Part shown: positions 54,214 through 63,051 of the stretch, piece by piece
Numbering within the stretch: the first letter of the stretch is position 1
How the letters are laid out: every line of letters starts with the position of its first letter
Assembly: GCA_016927595.1 (NCBI GenBank)
Contig: JAFGMI010000007.1
Span: forward strand, 62,001 to 126,000
Source: Melioribacteraceae bacterium
GTDB lineage: Bacteria; Bacteroidota; Ignavibacteria; Ignavibacteriales; Melioribacteraceae
Direction: 5' to 3'
Length of the DNA: 64,000 bases
The notes under the pieces: generated by a model
Database searches by the model: none
Told to the model about the DNA's origin: nothing
The model's input: only the letters and a program-made list of their open reading frames with translations
Position numbers and translations under genes: made by a program

Positions 54214-56286
54214 ATGATACGAAAACTATCTTTTATCTTAATTATACTGCTTTCTGTTACTGTTTACTCGCAAATCGACAGAAGCAAGGTGCCCGAGCCG
54301 GGTCCGGCTCCAGAAATCCAGATCGGCGATTATGAATCTTTTACGCTTTCTAACGGGCTCCAGGTATTCGTAGTAGAAAATCATAAATTACCGCGCGTTG
54401 CATTTTCACTTGTACTTCACAGAGATCCGGTTCTCGAAAATGAAAATGCAGGCTATATATCAATTACAGGTCAGTTACTACGTACCGCAACCAAGACCCG
54501 GACTAAGGATCAGTTAGATGAAGAAATAGACTTCATTGGTGCAAGCATCAGTACTTCACCTGCCGGCGTGTTCGCATCTTCACTGAGCAAGCATACAGAA
54601 AAACTCCTTGATCTAATGTCTGATGTGGTTCTTAACGCAGTTTTCAAACAGGAAGAACTCGATAAAATTAAAAAACAGACTATCTCCGGAATTAAAGCAT
54701 CGCAGGATGATCCGAATGCAATAGCGAATAATGTAAGAAAGGCATTGCTTTATGGTAAGGATCACCCGTACGGTGAAATTGAAACTGAAGAATCAGTTAA
54801 CTCTATTACAATTGAACTTTGCAAAAAGTATTATGATACTTTCTTCAAACCTAATATTGCTTACCTGGCTGTTGTGGGTGATATAACCAGTGGTGAAGCA
54901 GAGAGCTTAATTGAAAAATATTTCTCCGCCTGGGAGAAAAAAGATGTTCCTTCATTTGAATATAAAAATCCGCGTGCACCTCTGATAAGAAAGGTAGCCC
55001 TCGTTAATCGTCCTAATTCGGTTCAGTCGGTCATTAATGTAACGTACCCGATCAATCTGAAAAACTTCAGTGAAGACGATATTAAAGTAAGCGTGTTGAA
55101 CAGAATACTTGGCGGCGGTATGTCTTCAAGACTTTTCAGGAATCTCCGCGAGGATAAAGCTTTCACATACGGAGCTTATTCGGCATTTGCTTCCGACAGA
55201 TTGGTGGGCAGTTTCAGAGCATATTGCGAGGCTCGTAATTCCGTGACTGACAGTGCCGTAACCGAGTTTCTGAATGAAATGAGAAAAATCCGCGATGAAA
55301 AAGTTGATGCCGATGAACTTGAGGCGGCTAAGAATTATTTGATAGGCAGCTTTGCGCGCTCACTGGAAAGTCCTCAGACTGTTGCGAGTTTTGCATTGAA
55401 TATTGCTCGATATAATCTTCCAAAAGATTATTATAAGAATTATCTTAAAAATGTACAGGCAGTCACCGCCGAAGATTTACAGCAAATGGCGAAAAAATAT
55501 ATTAAGCCGAATAATGCGTATGTACTTGTGGTAGGAAAAGCTGATGAGGTTGCAGATAAACTAAAGCCCTTCAGCATAAGTGGTAAATTAGATTATTATG
55601 ATATGTTCGGAAATGAATATGACCCTACCAAAAAAGCTCTGCCCGAAGGCTTGACTGCCGAATCAGTAATTGAAAAAGCCATTGTTGCATTAGGCGGAAA
55701 AGAAAATCTTGAAAAAGTGATTGATAAGAAAAGTACTTTGAAAGGGGAGATTCAGGGAATGAGTATAATCCTTGAAATATATCAGAAAGCACCTGACAAA
55801 TATTATCAGAAATTTGATATGGGTATGATGAAACAGGAAACCTGGTTCGACGGAGAAAAAGGCAAGACCGTAGCAATGGGTCGTGAGGTCCCTCTCGAGG
55901 GTGATCAACTGAATGAAATGAAAGTCGAAGCGACATTAAATCTGCCGCTGAAGCTGGCTGAACTCGGAATTACTCCCGAATTGACTTCAATGGAACAGGT
56001 AGATGGTAAAGATGCATATGTAATCAATCTGAATCTGCCAAGCGGAAAGTACTGGTCTCAGTATTATGACGTTAATTCGGGGCTGCTGTTAAAACAGGTC
56101 AGAACAATGGATTCTCCTCAGGGCTCCATTACAGTTACTTCTCAATTCTCGGACTATAAAGAAGTCGAGGGGGTAATGTATCCGCATGTTATAACGAATT
56201 CATTCGGTCCTCAAAGCATAACACTGACTCTCGAAAAGATTGAAATTAACATAGGACTTGATAACAGTGTTTTTTCAGTTCAATAA
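54214..56286 (+). CDS. M16-family peptidase partner with C-terminal extension
   Basis: 690 residues with signal peptide. The first part (to about 460) is M16-like (LSNGLQVFVVENHKLPRVAFSLVL, GGGMSSRLFRNLREDKAFTYG) but the zinc motif is absent: the helix that would hold HxxEH reads GYISITGQLLRTATKTR. It is therefore the non-catalytic subunit of the preceding protease. Residues about 480-690 form a separate domain of beta-strands (DKKSTLKGEIQGMSIILEI) like periplasmic lipoprotein-type outer-membrane sorting domains. Confidence 0.88.
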   Translation: MIRKLSFILIILLSVTVYSQIDRSKVPEPGPAPEIQIGDYESFTLSNGLQVFVVENHKLPRVAFSLVLHRDPVLENENAGYISITGQLLRTATKTRTKDQLDEEIDFIGASISTSPAGVFASSLSKHTEKLLDLMSDVVLNAVFKQEELDKIKKQTISGIKASQDDPNAIANNVRKALLYGKDHPYGEIETEESVNSITIELCKKYYDTFFKPNIAYLAVVGDITSGEAESLIEKYFSAWEKKDVPSFEYKNPRAPLIRKVALVNRPNSVQSVINVTYPINLKNFSEDDIKVSVLNRILGGGMSSRLFRNLREDKAFTYGAYSAFASDRLVGSFRAYCEARNSVTDSAVTEFLNEMRKIRDEKVDADELEAAKNYLIGSFARSLESPQTVASFALNIARYNLPKDYYKNYLKNVQAVTAEDLQQMAKKYIKPNNAYVLVVGKADEVADKLKPFSISGKLDYYDMFGNEYDPTKKALPEGLTAESVIEKAIVALGGKENLEKVIDKKSTLKGEIQGMSIILEIYQKAPDKYYQKFDMGMMKQETWFDGEKGKTVAMGREVPLEGDQLNEMKVEATLNLPLKLAELGITPELTSMEQVDGKDAYVINLNLPSGKYWSQYYDVNSGLLLKQVRTMDSPQGSITVTSQFSDYKEVEGVMYPHVITNSFGPQSITLTLEKIEINIGLDNSVFSVQ

Positions 56287-56294
56287 TATTTACT

Positions 56295-56312
56295 GCCCGG
56301 CTTTTGCCGGGC
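56295..56312 (+). terminator. Hairpin after the M16 pair
   Basis: GCCCGGC-TTTT-GCCGGGC, a perfect 7-bp stem. The T run after it is weak (ACTTCTTC), so termination may be partial. Confidence 0.5.
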
Positions 56313-56333
56313 ACTTCTTCACATGGAAACATA

Positions 56334-56951
56334 ATGAAAAATAAAGAGACAAGGGTAATTGTATTTGACCTCGGAAATGTATTAATACCCTTCGATTATT
56401 CTATAATAATTAAGAAGTTGAATTTAATACGCGAAGGTCTCGGAGACCATTTTGTAAAAAAATATAATGATAATTATCATCTGCACCGCAGCTTTGAAAA
56501 GTGGGAATTATCAACCGATAATTTTATTTCAATCATGCTCGGTTGGCTTGATCACTTAATAAGCTCCGAGGAATTCTGCAGTTTATATTCCGATATTTTT
56601 ACACTTAATGAAGAAACAATATCTTTACTCCCGAAATTAAAATTAAATTACAAACTGGTGCTTCTATCCAATACAAACTATATTCATCAAAAATACGGAT
56701 GGGAAAAATACGGTTTCTTCTACAATTTCGATAAACTGATATTATCTCATGAAGTTGGTGCGGTAAAACCCGAAGCAAAAATTTATAAAGCTGTGGAAGA
56801 GTTCTCGAACGAACTTCCCGGAGCTCATTTATTCATTGATGATATTCAGGATTATGTGAATGGGGCGAAAAGGATGGGATGGGACGCTGTACAGTTTACA
56901 GGATATGCAGATTTGGTAAACGAATTTAAATCGAGAAATATTATTTTCTGA
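56334..56951 (+). CDS. HAD-superfamily hydrolase
   Basis: About 205 residues from the ATG at 56334 (the TTG at 56304 lies in the upstream hairpin). Motif I FDLGNVLIPFD is unusual: the second Asp of the DxD is replaced (D-L-G), as in the epoxide-hydrolase-like group; motif II LSNTN, motif III Lys in VKPEAKIY and motif IV FIDDIQDYVNGA. Resembles YihX/haloacid-dehalogenase-like sugar phosphatases. Overlaps the convergent MFS gene by 11 bases. Confidence 0.82.
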   Translation: MKNKETRVIVFDLGNVLIPFDYSIIIKKLNLIREGLGDHFVKKYNDNYHLHRSFEKWELSTDNFISIMLGWLDHLISSEEFCSLYSDIFTLNEETISLLPKLKLNYKLVLLSNTNYIHQKYGWEKYGFFYNFDKLILSHEVGAVKPEAKIYKAVEEFSNELPGAHLFIDDIQDYVNGAKRMGWDAVQFTGYADLVNEFKSRNIIF

Positions 56952-58155
56952 AAGCAAAGTATATTGATACGACAGATCCTAAAAATGCAATAACCCAGAA
57001 CTCTCCTCCCAAATTATATTTTATTGCCAGATCAACGAGCACTCCGATAACCGGAGCTATAATCATCGTTGCAAATGACTTTGCCTGACTTTCGATAGAC
57101 AGAATAGTCGCTCCCTCCTGTTCTGTGGCGAATTCATCGAACCTGCTGATTTGTACTGGTCTCCATAAATTCTGCATCAGAAATAGAATTGCAAACAACA
57201 GTATTGCCGCAAGATATATTTCAAAATAAAACAGAGGTATAAGAAACAAATAGCAAAGAGATGTCACTTTCCAGATAAATTTAATTCCCTTTCTTTCACT
57301 TCCAAGTTTCAACGAAATTAAATGTGATTTTCTACTCGCATAAGCTGACAAGATGTATAATATCAGATAGACAATGCCCACCATAACCGCTGTTCGATTG
57401 TCTTTTTCCAATGTAATAAATATGGGTACAGATACTGCAAAGCTCTGGATAACGGGCTGTATATAGTCCTTCCCCGCTGTGAATACGCCTTCGTAGCCCA
57501 TCGTTTCAGATATCAATCTTCTAAGTGGTTTCAATGTAAATGATTTTTTCAGAAGGTTCTTAAAATGCTTATAGACCTTGATAAATGTTACCGGACTTTT
57601 ATTATCTGCATCAAGAGATTTTGGATATGTTGCGAAGTTTATAAGACCAACGGCATATGGTATCAAAGCAAAATAAAACAGGTTGCTGTAGTTTTCGGCT
57701 GTCAGCATAATTACAGTTGCAATTATAATCGAAACAGCGGAGCCAGTTTTCGACCATGACCTTGTAATTCCATATATCTTGGTTTTTTCATTTATTCTGT
57801 TCTGTGTCCTCAGCCAGCTGAAAATAATAGCTTTGTGTGTGCCTGTCCTGAAACCATCCCCAATAGCGAAGAAAAACATTGCTATAAAAAAGTGGAAGTA
57901 TTTAACTCCTGCTGCAAAAATCAGAAACGAAAGAATGTATGAAGAAAATGAAAGGATCATTGAGTATCTTCTTCCGTACAAATCTGCAAACGCACCGCTG
58001 GGAACCTCAATTAAATTTATGAAGAGTTCCCGGGAGGAAATGAGAAATCCAATTTGTGAAAAAGAGAGTCCCTTTTCTAACAGAAAAAGTATAAAGAACG
58101 GTTCAAAATATCTCTGGTTCTTTAGAAATCCGTAAAGTGAAAATCTAAATAACAT
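56941..58155 (-). CDS. MFS transporter
   Basis: 404 residues, about 12 membrane helices. The cytoplasmic loop 2-3 motif reads GAFADLYGRRYSM, the MFS signature. Substrate not evident; members with this short N terminus are drug or sugar exporters. Downstream (minus) of the ArsC-like gene by 15 bases. Confidence 0.85.
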   Translation of the reverse strand: MLFRFSLYGFLKNQRYFEPFFILFLLEKGLSFSQIGFLISSRELFINLIEVPSGAFADLYGRRYSMILSFSSYILSFLIFAAGVKYFHFFIAMFFFAIGDGFRTGTHKAIIFSWLRTQNRINEKTKIYGITRSWSKTGSAVSIIIATVIMLTAENYSNLFYFALIPYAVGLINFATYPKSLDADNKSPVTFIKVYKHFKNLLKKSFTLKPLRRLISETMGYEGVFTAGKDYIQPVIQSFAVSVPIFITLEKDNRTAVMVGIVYLILYILSAYASRKSHLISLKLGSERKGIKFIWKVTSLCYLFLIPLFYFEIYLAAILLFAILFLMQNLWRPVQISRFDEFATEQEGATILSIESQAKSFATMIIAPVIGVLVDLAIKYNLGGEFWVIAFLGSVVSIYFAFRK

Positions 58156-58170
58156 TACGGCACACCGTTA

Positions 58171-58503
58171 TTATATCCAGGACTTCCATACGTCCGGGTC
58201 AAAACCCACCGTTACGTTGCTGCCATTGCGCACTATCGGAGTCTTAAACAGCAGAGGATCTTCCAGCAGTTCCTCTTCAATATCATGTAATAAATACTGC
58301 AGATTTCTTTTCCTGTATTGTTTACCTTCTTTATCTATTAAAGACTCAACATCAAACACTCTTTTTATATTTTCAAGTTCGCCTTTACTTATTCCTTTCT
58401 CGGCAAGCTCCCGGTAATGATATTGAATATTTCTTTCTTTAAAAAAACGTTCGGCTTTCTTAGTGTCCTGACATTTTTTACTGCCGAATATCTGAATATT
58501 CAT
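58171..58503 (-). CDS. ArsC/Spx-family protein, single-Cys type
   Basis: 110 residues, thioredoxin fold. The N-terminal motif is SKKCQDTKKAERFF: one Cys followed by Asp-Thr instead of CxxC. FKTPIVRNGSNVTVGFDPDVWKSWI matches the C-terminal ArsC part. It could be a glutaredoxin-type arsenate reductase-like protein or a regulator. The MFS gene follows. Confidence 0.8.
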   Translation of the reverse strand: MNIQIFGSKKCQDTKKAERFFKERNIQYHYRELAEKGISKGELENIKRVFDVESLIDKEGKQYRKRNLQYLLHDIEEELLEDPLLFKTPIVRNGSNVTVGFDPDVWKSWI

Positions 58504-58532
58504 ACTATTCCCGGATTATAATGATTATAAAT

Positions 58533-59237
58533 TTACTTAATTGATTCTTCGACTGAAAGCTTGAATCCTTTTCCGTGAATATTTATAACCACCAGATTTT
58601 TATCTCCCTTAAGATGATTCCTTAACCTGGAGATATAAACATCCATACTTCTCGAATTGAAATAATTATCCGCACCCCATATTTTATTTAATGCAACTGA
58701 TCTGTCAACAATGCGGTTTTTGTTTAAAGCCAATAAATGAAGGAGATCATTTTCCTTTGTCGTAAGTCTAATTTTCTTATTATTAATTGTTAATAACTGC
58801 TTTAAAGGCTCGAATACTGAATTGCCTATTTTAAATATCTGAATATCTTCGTTCACATTTGATAAATATTCGGTCCTTCTCAGAACAGCATTAATTCTTA
58901 GCAATAGTTCTTCGGTGCTAAAGGGCTTGGTAATATAATCATCGGCACCGATATTAAAACCTTCTGCTTTATCAGTCTGCAACGATTTTGCAGTTAAAAA
59001 TATGATTGGAATCTTTTCGTCTTTTTCCCGTATTTTTCTGGCAAGTGTAAAGCCATCCATTTTAGGCATCATAATGTCAATCAGACACAGGTTATAGTGA
59101 CTGTTCATAAAACTATTAAGTGCTTCTGCACCGTCAGGTTTATGATCAATCAGATAATTCTTGGCTTCCAGATACTCCTTTAAAATAGTACCCAGATTTA
59201 CATCATCTTCCGCCAGAAGTATTTTGCTTTTTTTCAT
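58533..59237 (-). CDS. OmpR-family response regulator
   Basis: 234 residues. Receiver with acidic EDD and phospho-acceptor Asp in LIDIMMPKMDG, Lys in YITKPFS, and a winged-helix effector domain (LTTKENDLLHLLALNKNR and NYFNSRSMDVYISRLR). Overlaps the upstream kinase gene by 35 bases. The repeats at 60841-60878 are its likely binding site. Confidence 0.94.
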   Translation of the reverse strand: MKKSKILLAEDDVNLGTILKEYLEAKNYLIDHKPDGAEALNSFMNSHYNLCLIDIMMPKMDGFTLARKIREKDEKIPIIFLTAKSLQTDKAEGFNIGADDYITKPFSTEELLLRINAVLRRTEYLSNVNEDIQIFKIGNSVFEPLKQLLTINNKKIRLTTKENDLLHLLALNKNRIVDRSVALNKIWGADNYFNSRSMDVYISRLRNHLKGDKNLVVINIHGKGFKLSVEESIK

Positions 59238-60801
59238 AAGGTATATTTATTATAAACTTGCTGCCTTCGTTTAATTTACTTTCAACTCTGATAGTCCCGC
59301 CGTGCAACCCGATAATTTTTTTTGCATAACTTAAACCTATTCCATTGCCCTTGACGTCATGAATATTGCCCGTGGGCACCCTGAAAAAAGTTTCAAATAT
59401 TTTTTCATGATTATTTTTTTTAATACCTATTCCCTTGTCTGCAATTTCAATATTAAAATAGTCCTTATCCGAAAATGTGTTTACAATAATCGTCGGTTTT
59501 TCTTTCGAATATTTGAAGGCATTGTCAAGAATATTATTAATGCAGTTTGAGATATGAAATTCATCGGCAAAAATATCCGGGTCAGAAGAACTGAATCCGG
59601 TTATTATCGCTCCTCCCTTCTGTTCGACTTTCAGACGATATTTATCAATACAGCGTTCTATAGTTTCATGAATGTTAAATATTTCTTTTGCGAGGACAAT
59701 CTCTCCCCGTTCCATTACAGCAGCGTCCAGTAAATTCTCCACTAAGTGCGATAGCCGTAAATTCTCCTCGTTGATCATTCTCGTATACTTGCTTAATGAA
59801 TCGGGATTACCGATCAGAACCGGTTCGTTTAAAGCTTCGCATGCAAGTGAAATTGTCGAAATCGGAGTTTTGAACTCATGCGTAATATTATTTATCAAAT
59901 CGTTTTTAACACTCGTTATTTTTTTCTGCCTAATCAGCATGCGCACAGTATTGTAGAATACGAGTGAAATAATAATGATTAAAATAACCGATAAAATCAG
60001 CACTAACGATATTGACTTGATCAGATATGATTTTTCACCCGGGAAATAAAGCGATATAAAACTCTCCGTTGCGAAAATGCTGGAGGGGTTCAACCGGACA
60101 GTATGATAGGACGCCAGCAATTTATCCGCATCCGACGGATTACCGGATGTGATTAACTTTGTGTCGTTTTCAAATAGCGCAAATGAATATTCAGCAGTTA
60201 TCCCCTTTTCGGCAAGTTCAATAGAAATTAATGAATCCAATGCGGATGAATCAATACTCTCTCCAACAAAACGAAGAGTTTCATTTAGAATTAACTCATC
60301 TACCACTTCTTCTACGAGAGCGGTTTTCTTAAATTTAACAGTGTCAGCACGTAAATTGAAATTTTCGTTTAAAACTTCAATGCTTAGACTATCATCATCT
60401 AACAATACCACTTCCACCGAAGTTTTTGCTGTGTCTGTGTTATTCTCCCGTTTATACTTCCATGACATCTTATGAGCATCTTTCACTGCCGGTGTTATAA
60501 TGGTCCGGATTCTTTTATCCCTTTGCCTCTCAATTATATAATCAATATTACCACTGCTGTTTGAATCCTGTAAAAATACTATATCTCCCCCCTTATTAAT
60601 AACCTTATTCAGCACCAGAGATGCTGTTTTATTTTTTTCAATCGCCTTTACCACATTGGACATAGCGGTTTTAACATTCGAATCGAATCTGATTTTTTCA
60701 ATTGCGTATGCATGATTAATCCAGTACAGCTGAATTGCAATTAAGCCGATTACCGCCGCCGTCATAATTATTATTACTAATCTTACTTTCGTTTCTTTCA
60801 T
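59203..60801 (-). CDS. Membrane sensor histidine kinase
   Basis: 532 residues. Membrane helix 1 near 8-28 (VIIIMTAAVIGLIAIQLYWI), a periplasmic sensor of about 230 residues, helix 2 near 265-285, HisKA with His in NNITHEFKTPISTISLA and ATPase domain with NNILDNAFKYS, ADKGIGI and GNGIGLSYAKKI. The periplasmic part is unlike known sensors. It pairs with the OmpR-type regulator overlapping its 3' end and faces the secreted repeat protein gene. Confidence 0.93.
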   Translation of the reverse strand: MKETKVRLVIIIMTAAVIGLIAIQLYWINHAYAIEKIRFDSNVKTAMSNVVKAIEKNKTASLVLNKVINKGGDIVFLQDSNSSGNIDYIIERQRDKRIRTIITPAVKDAHKMSWKYKRENNTDTAKTSVEVVLLDDDSLSIEVLNENFNLRADTVKFKKTALVEEVVDELILNETLRFVGESIDSSALDSLISIELAEKGITAEYSFALFENDTKLITSGNPSDADKLLASYHTVRLNPSSIFATESFISLYFPGEKSYLIKSISLVLILSVILIIIISLVFYNTVRMLIRQKKITSVKNDLINNITHEFKTPISTISLACEALNEPVLIGNPDSLSKYTRMINEENLRLSHLVENLLDAAVMERGEIVLAKEIFNIHETIERCIDKYRLKVEQKGGAIITGFSSSDPDIFADEFHISNCINNILDNAFKYSKEKPTIIVNTFSDKDYFNIEIADKGIGIKKNNHEKIFETFFRVPTGNIHDVKGNGIGLSYAKKIIGLHGGTIRVESKLNEGSKFIINIPYEKKQNTSGGR

Positions 60802-60840
60802 CGGTGTAAAAATAATCCTAAAGAGTATAAATAAATTAAT

Positions 60841-60878
60841 TTTAACAATTTTTAACAGTTTTTAACAGCTGTTTAACA
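60841..60878. promoter_or_regulatory. Four TTTAACA repeats, probable response-regulator boxes
   Basis: TTTAACA at 60841-60847, 60851-60857, 60861-60867 and 60872-60878, with start-to-start spacing of 10, 10 and 11 bp. This helical phasing is the usual layout of OmpR/PhoB-family binding sites. The last copy lies 21 bases ahead of the TAGTTTTG -7 box of the divergent secreted-protein gene, i.e. over its -33 region. The neighbouring response regulator is the natural candidate binder. Confidence 0.72.
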
Positions 60879-60899
60879 AAATGATTATAATCAATGTAT

Positions 60900-60907
60900 T
60901 AGTTTTG
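60900..60907 (+). promoter_or_regulatory. -7 element TAGTTTTG of the secreted repeat protein gene
   Basis: TAGTTTTG matches TAnnTTTG exactly and is 31 bases ahead of the ATG, so transcription would start near 60914. The upstream TTTAACA repeats occupy the place where the -33 box would be, as expected for an activator-dependent promoter. Confidence 0.6.
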
Positions 60908-60938
60908 TTTCAAATAATCAGCAATAATAGGAGAACTC

Positions 60939-61919
60939 ATGAAAGAATCAAAAAAAATATTTCCGGCAGTATTATTTCTGCTTTACTTTACAGCGTTAAT
61001 TTCCGCTCAAACGTCTTCTGAAAAGTACACATCAAATAAACTTAAAAATCTGAAGGGCACGGTGCAGGAAATAACGATTAAAACAGACCAGGACGAAGTA
61101 ACCGTTACAGGCAGCGAAGCCGAGCAGCTGTTTAACAGACTTAAAGGAAGTAAGATGTTCTTCATTTCTTCTGAGGGTAAGGGAAAGGAAGTTGTTATTA
61201 TTAGTGAGTCTGGTGATTCAACAAAACTTTGCGATGTAAACGAATGGGAGGATATACAAGGTAAAACTATTAAGAAAATAAAACGTTCCTCATCTGATAA
61301 GAAAAAAGCGATGGAATTTCTGCAAGATAAAGATTCATTGTCCGAAAGTAAAAGGATAGAGATCGAAGATAATAACGGTAATAAAAAAGTAACGATTACA
61401 ACCAGGGATGAAAGCGGAAATGAAACGACTGAAATTCTTGAGGGTAAAGAAGCAGAAGATAAAATAAAGGAGTTGAAGGCTTTAGAGAGATTTAATGCCG
61501 AGATTGATGACGGTAATATCTTTATAATTAAAATGGATGGTAATAAAAAACTTAACTGGATAGATGACGATGATGTAATGCTCTTTGAAGGTTCGGACTC
61601 GGATTCGGCTTCAAAAATTATCAGGGTAATCATTGATGATGAAGACAGCGATATGAATATATTCATGAATAAGACTGGTAATGATGATTTTGAATGGGTT
61701 CTCGAGGATGAGTTGAAAAGCGGAAAGAAAATAAAGGTTGAGATTGAGAACGGAGTAAAGAAGGTATGGGTTACCAAAATAGAAGACGGTAAAGAAACAA
61801 CGGAGATGTATGAAGGGAAAGAAGCAGAAAACTATTTGGAGAACCTAAAACATTCTGAAGATATAAATGTTGAAGTTAAGGAAAAACAAAAACAAATAAT
61901 TATCAAGAAAATGAAATAG
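60939..61919 (+). CDS. Secreted acidic repeat protein of unknown function
   Basis: 326 residues with signal peptide (FPAVLFLLYFTALISAQ) and AGGAG ahead of the ATG. Three related units: residues 41-70, 138-180 and 264-304; the last two share ETTEI(L/M)(Y)EGKEAE blocks after a beta-rich VTITT/VWVTK strand. The rest is very rich in Asp, Glu and Lys. No cysteine pair or catalytic motif. It faces the sensor kinase across the TTTAACA repeats, so it is probably the output or a partner of that system in the periplasm. Confidence 0.7.
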   Translation: MKESKKIFPAVLFLLYFTALISAQTSSEKYTSNKLKNLKGTVQEITIKTDQDEVTVTGSEAEQLFNRLKGSKMFFISSEGKGKEVVIISESGDSTKLCDVNEWEDIQGKTIKKIKRSSSDKKKAMEFLQDKDSLSESKRIEIEDNNGNKKVTITTRDESGNETTEILEGKEAEDKIKELKALERFNAEIDDGNIFIIKMDGNKKLNWIDDDDVMLFEGSDSDSASKIIRVIIDDEDSDMNIFMNKTGNDDFEWVLEDELKSGKKIKVEIENGVKKVWVTKIEDGKETTEMYEGKEAENYLENLKHSEDINVEVKEKQKQIIIKKMK

Positions 61920-61922
61920 AAT

Positions 61923-62840
61923 TTACTTCCTGATATTTTCGAGAGTGGTTCGTAATTCAGCCGGGGTATTGACCAAAAATGCTCCGGCTTCAGTAAACTT
62001 ATCCGAATAAAAATTTATTCCTTTGCCAGTTAGTATAACACCCGCATTAACTGAATCGCACTTTATAATTTTCCTAACTTCTTCAATTAACCTGGGATCG
62101 TCTTCCGGATAGACAACATTAAGCATAATCGCTTTCGCATTTAATTTTTGTGCTGCAAATGCAATTTCCTCTGCCGGCAGGTCCGGACCAAGATATACCG
62201 GTTTCCAGCCTTCCGATGCACCAACAACTGCTCCCAGCAAAGCACCGATTTCATGTTTTTGACCATTCGGTGTACTAACTACCAGAACAGGTGCATTCTC
62301 AATTTGACGATAACTGTTTACAACATTCATCAAATAATTCTTCACGACCTGTGTTGCAAGATGTTCATGCGTAACACGGAACCTCCCGGATTTCCAGTAG
62401 TCACCAATTTTAATCATCAGGGGAATAATTAATTTATCGAGAACAACCTGCTGAGGTGCTGAAACCGAAGCAGAAAGCAGTTCCGATTCTAATTTCTGAT
62501 TATCCAAATTTTCAACAGCTTCGAGACACCCATTCAGAAATTCTGTAAGAGAACTCATATCCTGAAAACCTGCTTCAGCCGAAACAGAATTAATTTGCAA
62601 AAGTTCCTGTAACTGAACCGTAGTTAAACCGGCAATACTGCTGATGGTGTGCCCCTGTTTGATCGCTTCATGAAGGTATTGCAAACGCTGTATATCTTTC
62701 TCACAATAAAGACGTCTGTTGGAATCAGTTCTGGACGGTGATATTGCTTTATATCTGTTCTCCCATGCACGAATTATAAAAGTACTTAATCCTGTTTTTT
62801 CTGAAACCGTTTTAATGGGGTATAAACTTCTGTTTTTCAT
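61923..62840 (-). CDS. MerR-family regulator with B12-binding domain (CarH/LitR-like)
   Basis: 305 residues. MerR helix-turn-helix at about 6-75 (YPIKTVSEKTGLSTFIIRAWENRY), a helical bundle with W149-x9-E159-H160 (YWKSGRFRVTHEHLA), and a cobalamin domain with H196 in GQKHEIGALLGA and EGWKPVYLGPDLPAEE. This is the layout of light-sensing CarH, which represses with adenosylcobalamin bound and releases DNA after light. In Thermus CarH the residue after the Trp is the upper-ligand His; here it is Lys150. Divergent from an ECF sigma gene, as with LitR-LitS. Could instead be a plain B12 sensor. Confidence 0.88.
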   Translation of the reverse strand: MKNRSLYPIKTVSEKTGLSTFIIRAWENRYKAISPSRTDSNRRLYCEKDIQRLQYLHEAIKQGHTISSIAGLTTVQLQELLQINSVSAEAGFQDMSSLTEFLNGCLEAVENLDNQKLESELLSASVSAPQQVVLDKLIIPLMIKIGDYWKSGRFRVTHEHLATQVVKNYLMNVVNSYRQIENAPVLVVSTPNGQKHEIGALLGAVVGASEGWKPVYLGPDLPAEEIAFAAQKLNAKAIMLNVVYPEDDPRLIEEVRKIIKCDSVNAGVILTGKGINFYSDKFTEAGAFLVNTPAELRTTLENIRK

Positions 62841-62989
62841 AATTTTAAATTTTAATGATGTTAATATAACAATAAATATTAATTATTGTCTAGCTTTTAT
62901 CTAAACACAAAACATTTGTTCAAAATTCCAAAATATTTTCTTTGTTTTTAGAAGATTTTTAGGATATATATTAAAAAATCTGAATTTGG

Positions 62990-63020
62990 GGAACTTTCGT
63001 TCTTATACATAAGTTATACA
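62990..63020 (+). promoter_or_regulatory. Candidate ECF-type promoter of the sigma gene
   Basis: GGAACTT at 62990-62996 (in GGGGAACTTT) matches the -35 core GGAAC common to ECF sigma promoters. A GTTATA block about 16 bases later (63013-63018) could be the -10. This suggests that the sigma factor drives its own gene. The downstream part overlaps the three 11-bp repeats. Confidence 0.5.
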
Positions 63021-63031
63021 ACTATTAAACA
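63003..63031. promoter_or_regulatory. Three 11-bp-spaced repeats, probable CarH-like operator
   Basis: TTATACA at 63003-63009 and 63014-63020 and TTAAACA at 63025-63031, start-to-start exactly 11 bp each. CarH-type regulators bind tandem 11-bp repeats as head-to-tail units, and TnTACA-like cores are reported for LitR/CarH. The repeats overlap the promoter and leader of the ECF gene, consistent with repression. Confidence 0.65.
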
Positions 63032-63051
63032 CATTCTGAAAGGGTAACTTT

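Noticed and set aside
61007-61777. 256-residue Ser-rich minus-strand ORF inside the secreted repeat protein gene
   Set aside because: Composition (Ser/Leu/Ile runs) is what the antisense of a Lys/Glu/Asp-rich gene gives; the plus frame has RBS, signal peptide and promoter.
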